Shown here piece by piece: positions 15,131 through 23,072 of a stretch of 64,000 bases of DNA (positions are counted from its first letter, which is position 1; each line of letters opens with the position of its first letter). Position numbers and translations under genes: made by a program. The stretch is from Rugamonas sp045984285 (GTDB lineage: Bacteria > Pseudomonadota > Gammaproteobacteria > Burkholderiales > Burkholderiaceae_D). The notes below the pieces were generated by a model. That model did no database searches, had not been told where the DNA came from, and saw only the letters and a program-made list of their open reading frames with translations. The stretch is taken from NCBI RefSeq assembly GCF_045984285.3, contig NZ_JBJQIK030000001.1, positions 682,001-746,000 of the forward strand. Reading direction: 5' to 3'.

Positions 15131-17410
15131 TCAGGCGCGCTCGCGGCTGACGCGGTTGACGCCGGCGACTTTGCGGACGTTGCGCAGCAGGCCGGCCAGG
15201 TGCACGCGGTCCTTGACCTGGATCGTGAAGCGCAGCTGGTGCAGCACGTGCTCGCTGTCCTCGTCCATGCCCACAAAGGTGATGTTGCCGTCCGATTCGC
15301 CGATCTCGGCCGCCACGCGCGCGAGGATGCCTTTTTCGTTGTTGATCAGCAGGCGGATACGGCTGTCGAAGCGGCGGTTCAGTTCCGTGCCCCACTTCAC
15401 GGGGATCCAGCGGTCCGGCTCCTTGTCGCGGTGGCGCTTGGCCACCGAGCAGTCCGCCGTGTGCACCTGCAGGCCCTGGTCGCGCCGCAGCTGGCCGATG
15501 ATCTGGTCGCCCGGAATCGGCAGGCAGCACGGCGCCAGCTGGACCGAGACGCCTTCGCTGCCGTAAATCGTGACCGGGTCGAGGTCGGCCGCGCTGTTGT
15601 GGTCCACCGGCACGCTCGACGATTCCCCGCCCAGCAGGCCGAAGATGTGCCGCGCCACCAGCGCCGCCATGCGCTTGCCGATGCCGATGTCGGCATGCAG
15701 CTCGTCCATCGACTTCGCGCTCGATTCGTTGAGCAGCCTTTCCACCAGCGGCTCCGGCAGCTCGGGCGCCACGCCGATGGCGTTCAGCGCCTGCGTCAGC
15801 AGCTGTTTGCCGAGGCCGATCGATTCCGGCAGGTTGATGGTGCGCAGATGGTGCCGGATCGCGGAACGCGCCTTGCCGGTGCGGACAAAACTCAGCCAGC
15901 TCGGCGACGGCCGCGAATTATTGTCGGTGACGATTTCCACAATGTCGCCATTGCGCAGTTCCGTGCGCAGCGGCGCCGGTTCGCCGTTGATCGTCACCGA
16001 GACCGTGTGGTCGCCAATGCCCGTGTGGATCGCATACGCAAAGTCGATCGGCGTGGCGCCGCGCGGCATCGCGATGATCTTCGATTTCGGCGTGAACACG
16101 TACACGGAATCGGGGAACAGGTCGACCTTCACATGTTCCAGGAATTCGGCCGAATCGCCGGTCTGCTGCTGGATGTCGAGCAGCGACTGCAGCCAGGCAT
16201 GGGTGCGCTGCTGCATGTCCGACATATTCATGTCGCCCGTCTTGTACAGCCAGTGCGCCGCCACGCCCGATTCGGCGGTGCGGTGCATTTCCTGGGTGCG
16301 GATCTGGAATTCCACCGGCGTGCCGTAAGGGCCGATCAGCGTCGTATGCAGCGACTGGTAGCCATTCAGCTTGCGGATGGCGATGTAGTCCTTGAACTTG
16401 CCCGGCATCGGCTTGTACAGCGAGTGCAGGGTGCCCAGCGCCACATAGCAGTTGGGGAAGTTGTCCACCACCACGCGGAAGCCGTACACGTCCAGCACCT
16501 GCGAGAAGGACAGGTGCTTGGAGCGCATCTTCTTGTAGATGCCGTACAGCGTTTTCTCGCGCCCATATACCTCGGCCGGAATGTTCGCCATCGCCAGCGT
16601 ATTCTTCACCGAGTCCATGATCTTGCTGACCACTTCGCGCCGGTTGCCGCGCGCCGCCTTCACGGCTTTGGCCAGCACGTGGTAGCGCATCGGGTAAAGA
16701 TGTTCGAAGGAGAGGTCCTGCAGCTCGCGGTAGATGTTGTTGAGGCCAAGGCGGTGCGCAATCGGCACATACACTTCCATGGTCTCGCCGGCGATGCGGC
16801 GCTTCTTGTGCGGCGCCATCACGTCCAGCGTGCGCATATTGTGCAGGCGGTCGGCCAGCTTGATGAGGATGACGCGCACGTCCGATGCCATGGCCAGCAG
16901 CATCTTGCGGAAGTTTTCCGCCTGCGCTTCGATCTGGCTCTGGAATTCGATTTTCTCCAGCTTGGACAGGCCGTCCACCAGGTGCGCCACCGGCGCGCCG
17001 AAGCGTTCGATCAGTTCGTCCTTCTTGACGTCCTGGTCTTCCATCACATCGTGCAGCAGCGCGGCCATGATGGCCTGCGCGTCCAGCTTCCAGTCGGCGC
17101 AGATTTCGGCGACGGCGATGGGATGCGAGATATACGGCTCGCCCGATTTGCGTACCTGCCCCAGGTGCATCTCGTCCGAAAAACGATAGGCTTCCTTGAC
17201 CTTTTTCAGGTCCGCCTCGGCCATGTACTCGGCCAGCTTTTCGGTCAGGTGGGTGATGGTGGCTACGCCCGCGGTCACAGTGGGGGCAGCAAGGGGGGAG
17301 GTAGGGATGGCCGGAGCTGCGGGTGCAGCAGCTTCCGGCCTGGACTTCGCCGATCGTCGCGCCCGCCGGGGCGCTTCAGTGATGCCGGGATCGGCTGGTG
17401 TCAGGTTCAT
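15131..17410 (-). CDS. spoT: Bifunctional (p)ppGpp synthetase/hydrolase (RelA/SpoT family)
   Basis: A stringent-response enzyme of 759 residues. The N-terminal HD hydrolase has intact HPIAVAEICADW and LLHDVMED. The synthetase domain follows (VYGREKTLYGIYKKMRSK, then GKFKDYIAIRKLNGYQSLHT), then a TGS domain (about 400-465, VYVFTPKSKIIAMPRGATP), a helical region and a C-terminal ACT domain. The intact HD motif means it can degrade ppGpp, unlike RelA. The ATG at 17410 is preferred; a TTG six codons upstream (17428) is open, and neither has a strong ribosome site. It lies downstream of gmk and rpoZ, the standard order. Confidence 0.95.
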   Translation of the reverse strand: MNLTPADPGITEAPRRARRSAKSRPEAAAPAAPAIPTSPLAAPTVTAGVATITHLTEKLAEYMAEADLKKVKEAYRFSDEMHLGQVRKSGEPYISHPIAVAEICADWKLDAQAIMAALLHDVMEDQDVKKDELIERFGAPVAHLVDGLSKLEKIEFQSQIEAQAENFRKMLLAMASDVRVILIKLADRLHNMRTLDVMAPHKKRRIAGETMEVYVPIAHRLGLNNIYRELQDLSFEHLYPMRYHVLAKAVKAARGNRREVVSKIMDSVKNTLAMANIPAEVYGREKTLYGIYKKMRSKHLSFSQVLDVYGFRVVVDNFPNCYVALGTLHSLYKPMPGKFKDYIAIRKLNGYQSLHTTLIGPYGTPVEFQIRTQEMHRTAESGVAAHWLYKTGDMNMSDMQQRTHAWLQSLLDIQQQTGDSAEFLEHVKVDLFPDSVYVFTPKSKIIAMPRGATPIDFAYAIHTGIGDHTVSVTINGEPAPLRTELRNGDIVEIVTDNNSRPSPSWLSFVRTGKARSAIRHHLRTINLPESIGLGKQLLTQALNAIGVAPELPEPLVERLLNESSAKSMDELHADIGIGKRMAALVARHIFGLLGGESSSVPVDHNSAADLDPVTIYGSEGVSVQLAPCCLPIPGDQIIGQLRRDQGLQVHTADCSVAKRHRDKEPDRWIPVKWGTELNRRFDSRIRLLINNEKGILARVAAEIGESDGNITFVGMDEDSEHVLHQLRFTIQVKDRVHLAGLLRNVRKVAGVNRVSRERA

Positions 17411-17477
17411 GGTTGATCGCAGAGACAAGAATCGGGAACCTGTGACAACGACAACTCAGGGAACGCAGGTTCCCAGC

Positions 17478-17681
17478 TTACATTGGGACCTTTTTCAGCA
17501 TTTCCAGGCCGACCTTGCCGGCAGCGATTTCGCGCAGGGCCAGCACGGTCGGCTTGTCCTTGGCTTCCACTTTCGGGGTATGGCCTTGCAGCAGCTGGCG
17601 GGCGCGGTAGGTCGCGGCCAGGGTCAGCTGGAAGCGGTTAGGCACATTCTGCAGGCAATCTTCGATAGTAATACGGGCCAT
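17478..17681 (-). CDS. rpoZ: RNA polymerase omega subunit
   Basis: A 67-residue protein beginning MARITIEDCLQNVPNRFQLT, the diagnostic omega N-terminus, followed by the A-x-YRARQL helix that wraps the beta-prime C-terminus. Omega helps assemble RNA polymerase and forms part of a ppGpp site in proteobacteria, so its place between gmk and spoT is functionally coherent. AGGAGTTG stands just before the ATG. Confidence 0.98.
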   Translation of the reverse strand: MARITIEDCLQNVPNRFQLTLAATYRARQLLQGHTPKVEAKDKPTVLALREIAAGKVGLEMLKKVPM

Positions 17682-17708
17682 TTACAACTCCTGATGTCAA
17701 TACGGTAT

Positions 17709-18350
17709 TTATTCGGCGGCGGTGGCATGGATGCCCAGCTGGGCAAACAGCGCTGCACTGCGGGCGGCTTGTTGCGCGAACCGGCAACGGGCCGATCGGA
17801 CGATCGCGCTCAGCTCGGACAAGGCGACCGGAAACTCTTCATTGATAATAACATACTCGAACTCCGGCGCGTGGGCGATTTCGCCGCCCGCAGCCAGCAG
17901 GCGCCGCGTAATCACATGCGGTTCGTCCTGCCCGCGCTTGTTGAGGCGTTCTTCCAGCGCCGCGATCGAGGGCGGCAAAATGAAGATGCCGGCCGCCTGC
18001 GGGAACTGCTTCTTGACCTGGCGCGCACCCTGCCAGTCGATCTCCAGCAGGATGTCGGTGCCGGCCTTCATCTGCTCTTCCACGAAGATGCGCGAGGTGC
18101 CGTAGTAGTTGCCGTGCACTTCGGCCCATTCCAGGAATTCGCCTGCTTCGGCACGCGCCACGAAGTCCTGCGGCGTGGTGAAGAAGTATTCGCGGCCGTG
18201 CTCCTCGCCCGGACGCGGCGCGCGCGTGGTGGTCGAGATGGAGAGCTTGATGGCCGGCTCCTGCGCGAGCAGGGCGTTCACCAGCGTGGATTTGCCGGCA
18301 CCGGAAGGTGCGGCGACCATGAACAGGCTGCCAGAGAAGTGTTGGCTCAT
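17709..18350 (-). CDS. gmk: Guanylate kinase
   Basis: Converts GMP to GDP with ATP; 213 residues. The P-loop is APSGAGKSTL near the N-terminus. The GMP-binding segment has STTTRAPRPGEEHGREYFF and GEFLEWAEVHGNYYGT, and the lid region is LNKRGQDEPHVITRRL. I chose the ATG at 18350 (MSQHFSG), which gives the usual length; the frame stays open to a longer ORF at 18383. Homologues often follow yicC directly, but here about 2.7 kb of unrelated genes separates the two. Confidence 0.96.
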   Translation of the reverse strand: MSQHFSGSLFMVAAPSGAGKSTLVNALLAQEPAIKLSISTTTRAPRPGEEHGREYFFTTPQDFVARAEAGEFLEWAEVHGNYYGTSRIFVEEQMKAGTDILLEIDWQGARQVKKQFPQAAGIFILPPSIAALEERLNKRGQDEPHVITRRLLAAGGEIAHAPEFEYVIINEEFPVALSELSAIVRSARCRFAQQAARSAALFAQLGIHATAAE

Positions 18351-18427
18351 AAGAAATAGTGATCTGCGTGGGCGCTCGCCCAAAAACGTATTTTACCAAG
18401 AGGAATCAACAAATTACACTGCTTTGC

Positions 18428-18455
18428 TTGACGGCTAGACCGACTGGTCTATAGA
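18428..18455 (+). promoter_or_regulatory. tetR promoter with embedded TetR-family operator
   Basis: TTGACG (18428-18433), a 16-base spacer and TATAGA (18450-18455) form a plausible sigma-70 promoter just before the regulator ATG at 18464. TAGACC-GACT-GGTCTA (18436-18451), a 6+4+6 palindrome, lies inside the spacer and touches the -10 box. It matches the TAGACC-N4-GGTCTA operator form known for NemR-like repressors, so autorepression is likely. Confidence 0.82.
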
Positions 18456-18463
18456 ATTATTCC

Positions 18464-19036
18464 ATGAACAAGACGCCCACCACCCGCGACCGCCTGGTCC
18501 ACGCCATGATCCATACCCTGCAGCACAAGGGGCTGCACGGGGCGGGGCTGAACGAGATCCTGGCCCAGGCGCAGGCGCCCAAGGGCGTGATGTACCACCA
18601 TTTCCCCGGCGGGAAGAGCGAACTGGCGGTGGCGGCCATTGAATCGACGGTGTCCTGGCTGTGCCACAAGCTGGACCAGTATGTGGAGCGCGAGCCGGAT
18701 GTGGGCTCCGCGCTGCGCCTGTGGATCACGCGCGCCATGGAAGGGCTGTACGGCAGCCAGTTCGAGCGCGGCTGCCCGCTGGCTGCCGTGGCGCTGGAGT
18801 CGACGGCCGCCGATGTGGAGATCCGCCGCGCGCTGGCTGCCGGCTTCGCGGCCCTGCGCGGGCGCATCGCGGCGGCGCTGGAGCAGATCGGCCACGCGCC
18901 TGCGCAAGCGGCAGGGCTGGCGGCGCTGATCGTCTCCGCCTACGAAGGCGCCTTGCTGCAATCGCGCGTGGCGCAGGACACCGCGCCCATGGTGCAGACC
19001 ACCGAAACCCTGCTGTCCCTGATCCGCAAGGAGTAA
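18464..19036 (+). CDS. TetR/AcrR-family transcriptional repressor
   Basis: A 190-residue regulator. The helix-turn-helix is at about 8-55 (LHGAGLNEILAQAQAPKGVM, then YHHFPGGKSELA). The ligand-binding half contains SQFERGCPLAAVALE, typical of the LmrA/YxaF-like subgroup of TetR proteins. A NemR-type palindrome covers its own promoter. The hydrolase gene follows after 4 nt, so that gene is probably repressed together with the regulator. The Cys in the ligand domain could sense an electrophile as in NemR, but that is an inference. Confidence 0.9.
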   Translation: MNKTPTTRDRLVHAMIHTLQHKGLHGAGLNEILAQAQAPKGVMYHHFPGGKSELAVAAIESTVSWLCHKLDQYVEREPDVGSALRLWITRAMEGLYGSQFERGCPLAAVALESTAADVEIRRALAAGFAALRGRIAAALEQIGHAPAQAAGLAALIVSAYEGALLQSRVAQDTAPMVQTTETLLSLIRKE

Positions 19037-19040
19037 AGCC

Positions 19041-20021
19041 ATGAGTCCATCCGGTACTGCGTCGTCGCTCCCACGCAGGTGGCGGTCCGCCGATGCGGAG
19101 CCCAGGAGTGCGCAGCCGGCCCCCTGGGCTCCCTGCGCGGGAGCGACGGAGACGTTCACGCTGAATGCAGCGGACGGCTACCCGCTGGCCGCCACCCGCT
19201 ACCGCGCCGTGGGCGCGGAACGCGCGCGGCTGGTGCTTGCGGGCGCCACCGGCGTGCCGCAGGGCTTCTACCGCCGCTTCGCCGAATACGCCGCGCAGCG
19301 CGGCTTCACGGTGCTCACCTTCGACTATCGCGGCATCGGCCGCTCCGCGCCGCCCAGCCTGCGCGGCTTCGAAGGCGATTTCCTGGACTGGGGCCGCCTG
19401 GACCTCGCCGCGGCCGTCGATGAAATGGCCGATGGCGGCGTGCCGCTGTTCATGGTCGGCCATTCCTATGGCGGGCACGCCTTCGGCCTCCTGCCCAATC
19501 ACTGCAAGGTGGACGCGCTCTACACCTTCGCCACCGGCGCCGGCTGGCACGGCTGGATGCCGCTGCTGGAAAGGCTGCGCGTGCTCTTCATGTGGCGTGT
19601 GCTGGGGCCCCTGATGACGAAGCGCCACGGCTTCCTGGGCTGGAGCCGCCTGGGCATGGGCGAAGACCTGCCTCTGCGCGTCTACAGCCAATGGCGGCAC
19701 TGGTGCGGCTTCCCGCGCTACTTCTTCGACGATCCCCGCATGGGCGATGTGACTGACCGTTTCCGCGAGGTGCGCGCGCCTATCGTGGCCCTGAATGCGA
19801 CTGACGACCGCTGGGCCCCGCCGGCATCGCGCGACGCCTTCATGGCGGGCTACCGCAACGCGCCCTGGTTCGGCATCGACATCGATCCCGCGCGCAGCGG
19901 CCTGCGCAAGCTGGGACATATGGGCTACTTCCGCGCCCACGCCGAACCGCTGTGGCGCATGGCGCTGGACTGGTTCGACGGCATCGGCAAAGCACCGCAG
20001 CGCGGACATCCGCCGGTATAA
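19041..20021 (+). CDS. Alpha/beta-hydrolase with a repeat-derived N-terminus
   Basis: A 326-residue serine hydrolase. The nucleophile elbow is GHSYGG with Ser142. The likely acid is in ALNATDDRWAPP and the base His in KLGHMGYF. FDYRGIGRS forms the oxyanion side. The hydrolase homology appears to begin near residue 37 (ETFTLNAADGYPL). Residues 8-36 are encoded by a dispersed palindromic repeat also found at 35271-35359, inserted in frame just after the start codon. The gene is 4 nt from tetR and probably co-repressed with it. The substrate is unknown; detoxification of an ester or lactone would fit the regulator type. Confidence 0.85.
   Translation: MSPSGTASSLPRRWRSADAEPRSAQPAPWAPCAGATETFTLNAADGYPLAATRYRAVGAERARLVLAGATGVPQGFYRRFAEYAAQRGFTVLTFDYRGIGRSAPPSLRGFEGDFLDWGRLDLAAAVDEMADGGVPLFMVGHSYGGHAFGLLPNHCKVDALYTFATGAGWHGWMPLLERLRVLFMWRVLGPLMTKRHGFLGWSRLGMGEDLPLRVYSQWRHWCGFPRYFFDDPRMGDVTDRFREVRAPIVALNATDDRWAPPASRDAFMAGYRNAPWFGIDIDPARSGLRKLGHMGYFRAHAEPLWRMALDWFDGIGKAPQRGHPPV
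19064..19147. repeat. Dispersed palindromic repeat, copy A (inside a CDS)
   Basis: The segment is bounded by GTCGCTCCC and GGGAGCGAC, an outer inverted repeat, with CCCAGGAG and CCCTGGG in the middle. It shares CGGTCCGCCGATGCGG (19083-19098) exactly with copy B at 35292-35307, and the remaining bases align with few gaps. It is read through in frame by the hydrolase gene. Confidence 0.85.
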
Positions 20022-20055
20022 TCGCGCCATCCGCATCCCGATTAAAGGTAATCCC

Positions 20056-21072
20056 ATGACGCCGATGAAGTCTGCCGCGCTGCTCGTTCTCGCACTGTCC
20101 GCCGCCGGCGCCCATGCAGCCGACGGCCAGGTGATCAACCTGTATTCATCGCGCCACTACCAGACCGACCCGGCGCTGTACGAGAACTTTACGAAGCAGA
20201 CCGGCATCACGGTCAACCGCATCGAGGCGGGCGAAAACGAAGTCATCGAACGTATCGTGAAAGAAGGCGCCACCAGTCCGGCCGACGTGCTGGTGACGGT
20301 GGACATCTCGCGCATGGCACGCGCCGACGCGCAGGGCCTGTTCGCGCCGGTCAGTTCGCCGGTGCTGAACGAACGCATCCCGGCCCACCTGCGCACGGAT
20401 GACTGGATGGCGTTCTCGGTGCGTTCGCGCGTCATCGTGCATAACGCATCGGTGAAGGCGGCCTGGGTGCAGAACTATGAAGACCTGGCCAATCCGCGTT
20501 TGAAGGGCAAGCTGTGCGTGCGTAACGGCAGCCATCCCTACAACCTGTCGCTGGGCGCGACGGTGCTGCAGCATAACGGCGAAAAGAAAACGGAGCAGTG
20601 GGCCAAGGGCATCGTGGCCAACCTGGCGCGCCCGCCGAAGGGCGGCGACCTGGACCAGGTGCGCGGCGTGGCCAGCGGCGACTGCGGCGTGGCCATCACC
20701 AACTCCTACTACCTCGGCCGCCTGATGCGCTCCGATAAGCCGGAAGACAAGAAGGTGATCGAATCGATCTCCATCGTGTTCCCGAACCAGAAGGGCTACG
20801 GCGCGCATGTGAACGTGTCCGGCGCCGGTGTGCTGAAGCACGCGCCGAACCGCGAAAACGCCATCAGGTTCCTGGAGTACCTGGCTTCGGACGAAGCGCA
20901 GGTGTACTTCGCGGACGGGAACAATGAATGGCCGGCCGCGCCGACCGCCAAGTCGCCCAACCCGGCGCTGGCGCAGCTGGGCAGCTTCAAGGCCGACAAG
21001 ACCAATGTCGGCGATATTGCGAAGCACCTCGCCACCGTCCAGCAGATCTACGAAGCGGCAGGCTGGAAGTAA
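20056..21072 (+). CDS. Fe(3+)-type ABC transporter substrate-binding protein (FbpA/FutA-like), orphan
   Basis: A 338-residue periplasmic binding protein. A Sec signal peptide (MKSAALLVLALSAAGAHAAD) precedes INLYSSRHYQTDPALYENF, the opening of the ferric-binding subgroup. The paired tyrosines in TNSYYLGRL are at the position that ligates Fe3+ in FbpA/FutA, and HYNTD-like residues near the start fit the same site. No permease or ATPase gene is adjacent, so it must use a transporter encoded elsewhere. AAAGG lies 7 nt before the ATG. A terminator follows the stop. Confidence 0.9.
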   Translation: MTPMKSAALLVLALSAAGAHAADGQVINLYSSRHYQTDPALYENFTKQTGITVNRIEAGENEVIERIVKEGATSPADVLVTVDISRMARADAQGLFAPVSSPVLNERIPAHLRTDDWMAFSVRSRVIVHNASVKAAWVQNYEDLANPRLKGKLCVRNGSHPYNLSLGATVLQHNGEKKTEQWAKGIVANLARPPKGGDLDQVRGVASGDCGVAITNSYYLGRLMRSDKPEDKKVIESISIVFPNQKGYGAHVNVSGAGVLKHAPNRENAIRFLEYLASDEAQVYFADGNNEWPAAPTAKSPNPALAQLGSFKADKTNVGDIAKHLATVQQIYEAAGWK

Positions 21073-21099
21073 AAAAAAGCGGCTTCAAGCCGCTTTTTC
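21073..21099. terminator. Bidirectional terminator between converging genes
   Basis: The inverted repeat AAGCGGCTT-C-AAGCCGCTT is flanked by A and T runs. It begins at the stop codon of the binding-protein gene and ends at the yicC stop codon, so one hairpin can serve both transcripts. Confidence 0.9.
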
Positions 21100-22005
21100 T
21101 TATTCCAGGTTCTGCACCTGTTCCCGCATCTGCTCGATCAGCAGCTTCAGCTCCATCGAGGCATCGGCCAGCTCCTTGACGGAGGCCTTGGCGCCCAGCG
21201 TATTCGCTTCGCGGTTCAGCTCCTGCATCATGAAGTCCAGGCGTTTGCCGACCTGGCCGCCTTTCTTCAGGATGTGGCGCGTTTCGCTCAGGTGCGCTGA
21301 CAGGCGGCCCAGCTCTTCGGCCACGTCGATGCGGATGCCGTACAGGATGACTTCCTGGCGGATGCGCTCCATCGCGTCCTGGCGCGACAGGCTGCTGTTG
21401 GAATTGCCGGCCGCAAGGCCCAGCGCCTCCTGCATGCGCTCCACGGCTTTCTGCTGGAACTGCGCCACCACTTGCGGAATCAGCGGCGTGATGCGCTTGA
21501 CGATGCCCTCCATCGATTCGATGCGCGAGACCAGCATTGCCTCCAGCGCCGCGCCTTCGCGCTGGCGGCTGTTGACGAAGGCTTCGACGGTGCGCGCCAT
21601 CAGCGCGCTCACGTCAGCCTGCAGGGTTTCCTGGCCAATCTGTGCTTCTTCCACCACACCGGGCCAGCGCAGCAATTCGGCCACGGACATGGCCTGCGCG
21701 CCGGCGAAGTGCTTTCCCACCTCGTTCTGGAGGCGGGCCAGCTCGTTCAACAGGGTGACATTCAGGGCCTGGGTGCCGGCGGCGGCAGCCTTGCGGCCGA
21801 AGCTCAGGCGGATCTCGACCTTGCCGCGCGTGATGGCGGACATGATGGCAGAGCGTAAATCGGGTTCGAGGGCGCGCAGGTCGTCGTTGATGCGGAACTG
21901 GAGGTCAAGGAAGCGCGAATTGACGCTCTTGATCTCGATTGTCAGCGTTCCCGCAGCGCTTTCGCTAGTGGCAACCGCGTAGCCAGTCATGCTGGAAATG
22001 CTCAA
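21100..22005 (-). CDS. yicC: YicC-family endoribonuclease
   Basis: A 301-residue protein with the YicC signature at the N-terminus (SSMTGYAVATSE, then IEIKSVNSRFLDLQFRI). The C-terminal domain ends in GKRLDFMMQELNREANTLGAKA. YicC/YloC proteins are RNases implicated in RNA turnover and stationary-phase fitness. I chose the TTG at 22005 because GGGGAG lies five bases upstream; the ATG five codons later (21990) has no such site. It is divergent from the kinase gene over only 72 bp. Confidence 0.92.
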   Translation of the reverse strand: MSISSMTGYAVATSESAAGTLTIEIKSVNSRFLDLQFRINDDLRALEPDLRSAIMSAITRGKVEIRLSFGRKAAAAGTQALNVTLLNELARLQNEVGKHFAGAQAMSVAELLRWPGVVEEAQIGQETLQADVSALMARTVEAFVNSRQREGAALEAMLVSRIESMEGIVKRITPLIPQVVAQFQQKAVERMQEALGLAAGNSNSSLSRQDAMERIRQEVILYGIRIDVAEELGRLSAHLSETRHILKKGGQVGKRLDFMMQELNREANTLGAKASVKELADASMELKLLIEQMREQVQNLE

Positions 22006-22077
22006 TGGATCTCCCCGATTTTATCTTTACAATACATGGTTTTATCCACACAATCCGGTTGTCGAGGCGAGGAACTT

Positions 22078-23070
22078 ATGGCTGCACAAAACAACGCCCC
22101 ACTTCCGGACGGACTGGAAGTAGCTGGATACCGCATTGTAAAGAAAATTGCGTCGGGTGGGTTCAGTATTGTTTACCTCGCCTACGACGCGGAAGGCAAT
22201 GCGGTCGCCATCAAGGAGTATTTACCAAGCGCGCTCGCATTACGTCAAGAGGGAGAATTGATCCCGGCGGTATCGAAATCGAACCTTCCGGTCTTTAGAA
22301 TAGGGCTGAAATGCTTTTTTGAAGAGGGCCGGGCGCTCGCCAGGATTTCTCATCCAAATGTTGTAAGAGTGTTGAATTTCTTCCGCGCGCACGATACCGT
22401 GTATATGGTAATGGCCTATGAATCGGGACATTCGCTGCAGGAGCATATTCAGGGACAGCGCATCAAAGGCCTGAAAACCGGCGAAAAGTTTATTCGCCAG
22501 ATATTTACGCAAACCCTGAAAGGGCTGCGTGAAGTGCACGCCAATAAGCTGCTGCACCTGGACCTGAAACCCGCCAATATCTATATCCGGCGCGACGGCA
22601 CGCCCATGCTGCTCGATTTTGGTGCGGCGCGCCAGACCGTGAATGCCGAAGGACCCAGGCTCACGCCCATGTACACGCCAGGCTTCGCCCCGCCCGAGCT
22701 GTATTCGAAGACCGAAGCGCCGGGCCCCTGGACCGACGCCTATAGCATCGGCGCCTCCATGTTCTGCTGCATGGCCGGTGCGCCGCCACAGCCGGCCGAC
22801 CAGCGCCGCAAGGAAGACAAGATGGAAGCCCATTTCGCCAAGCTGGAAGGGCAGTATTCGCCTGAGCTGCTGCATGCGGTACGCTGGTCGCTGGAGCTCG
22901 ATCCGCTGGCCCGCCCGCAAAGCCTGTTCGAACTGCAGCGCCTGTTGCAGCTGCCCGTCACCGCCCAGGTTCCGGCCACGCCCGCACTGGGCACGCTGGA
23001 CCGGCTGCGCGGCCTGGTGCAGCGCCTTCGCCCCGGCCGCAAGGTTTCGGCCGACACGCTGCAATCCTGA
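22078..23070 (+). CDS. Serine/threonine protein kinase (Hanks type)
   Basis: A 330-residue soluble kinase. The glycine loop is IASGGFSIVY (24-33) and the ATP-anchoring Lys46 is in VAIKEYL. The catalytic HLDLKPAN has Asp162. The Mg-binding DFG is at 180-182, and an APPELYSK segment corresponds to APE. The last ~60 residues are a short tail with no membrane segment, unlike PknB-type kinases with an external sensor. The PP2C phosphatase starts 2 nt downstream, giving a kinase/phosphatase pair. Targets are not deducible. The frame extends upstream to 22036, but the ATG at 22078 has the ribosome site GAGGCGAGGAA. Confidence 0.93.
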   Translation: MAAQNNAPLPDGLEVAGYRIVKKIASGGFSIVYLAYDAEGNAVAIKEYLPSALALRQEGELIPAVSKSNLPVFRIGLKCFFEEGRALARISHPNVVRVLNFFRAHDTVYMVMAYESGHSLQEHIQGQRIKGLKTGEKFIRQIFTQTLKGLREVHANKLLHLDLKPANIYIRRDGTPMLLDFGAARQTVNAEGPRLTPMYTPGFAPPELYSKTEAPGPWTDAYSIGASMFCCMAGAPPQPADQRRKEDKMEAHFAKLEGQYSPELLHAVRWSLELDPLARPQSLFELQRLLQLPVTAQVPATPALGTLDRLRGLVQRLRPGRKVSADTLQS

Positions 23071-23072
23071 CC

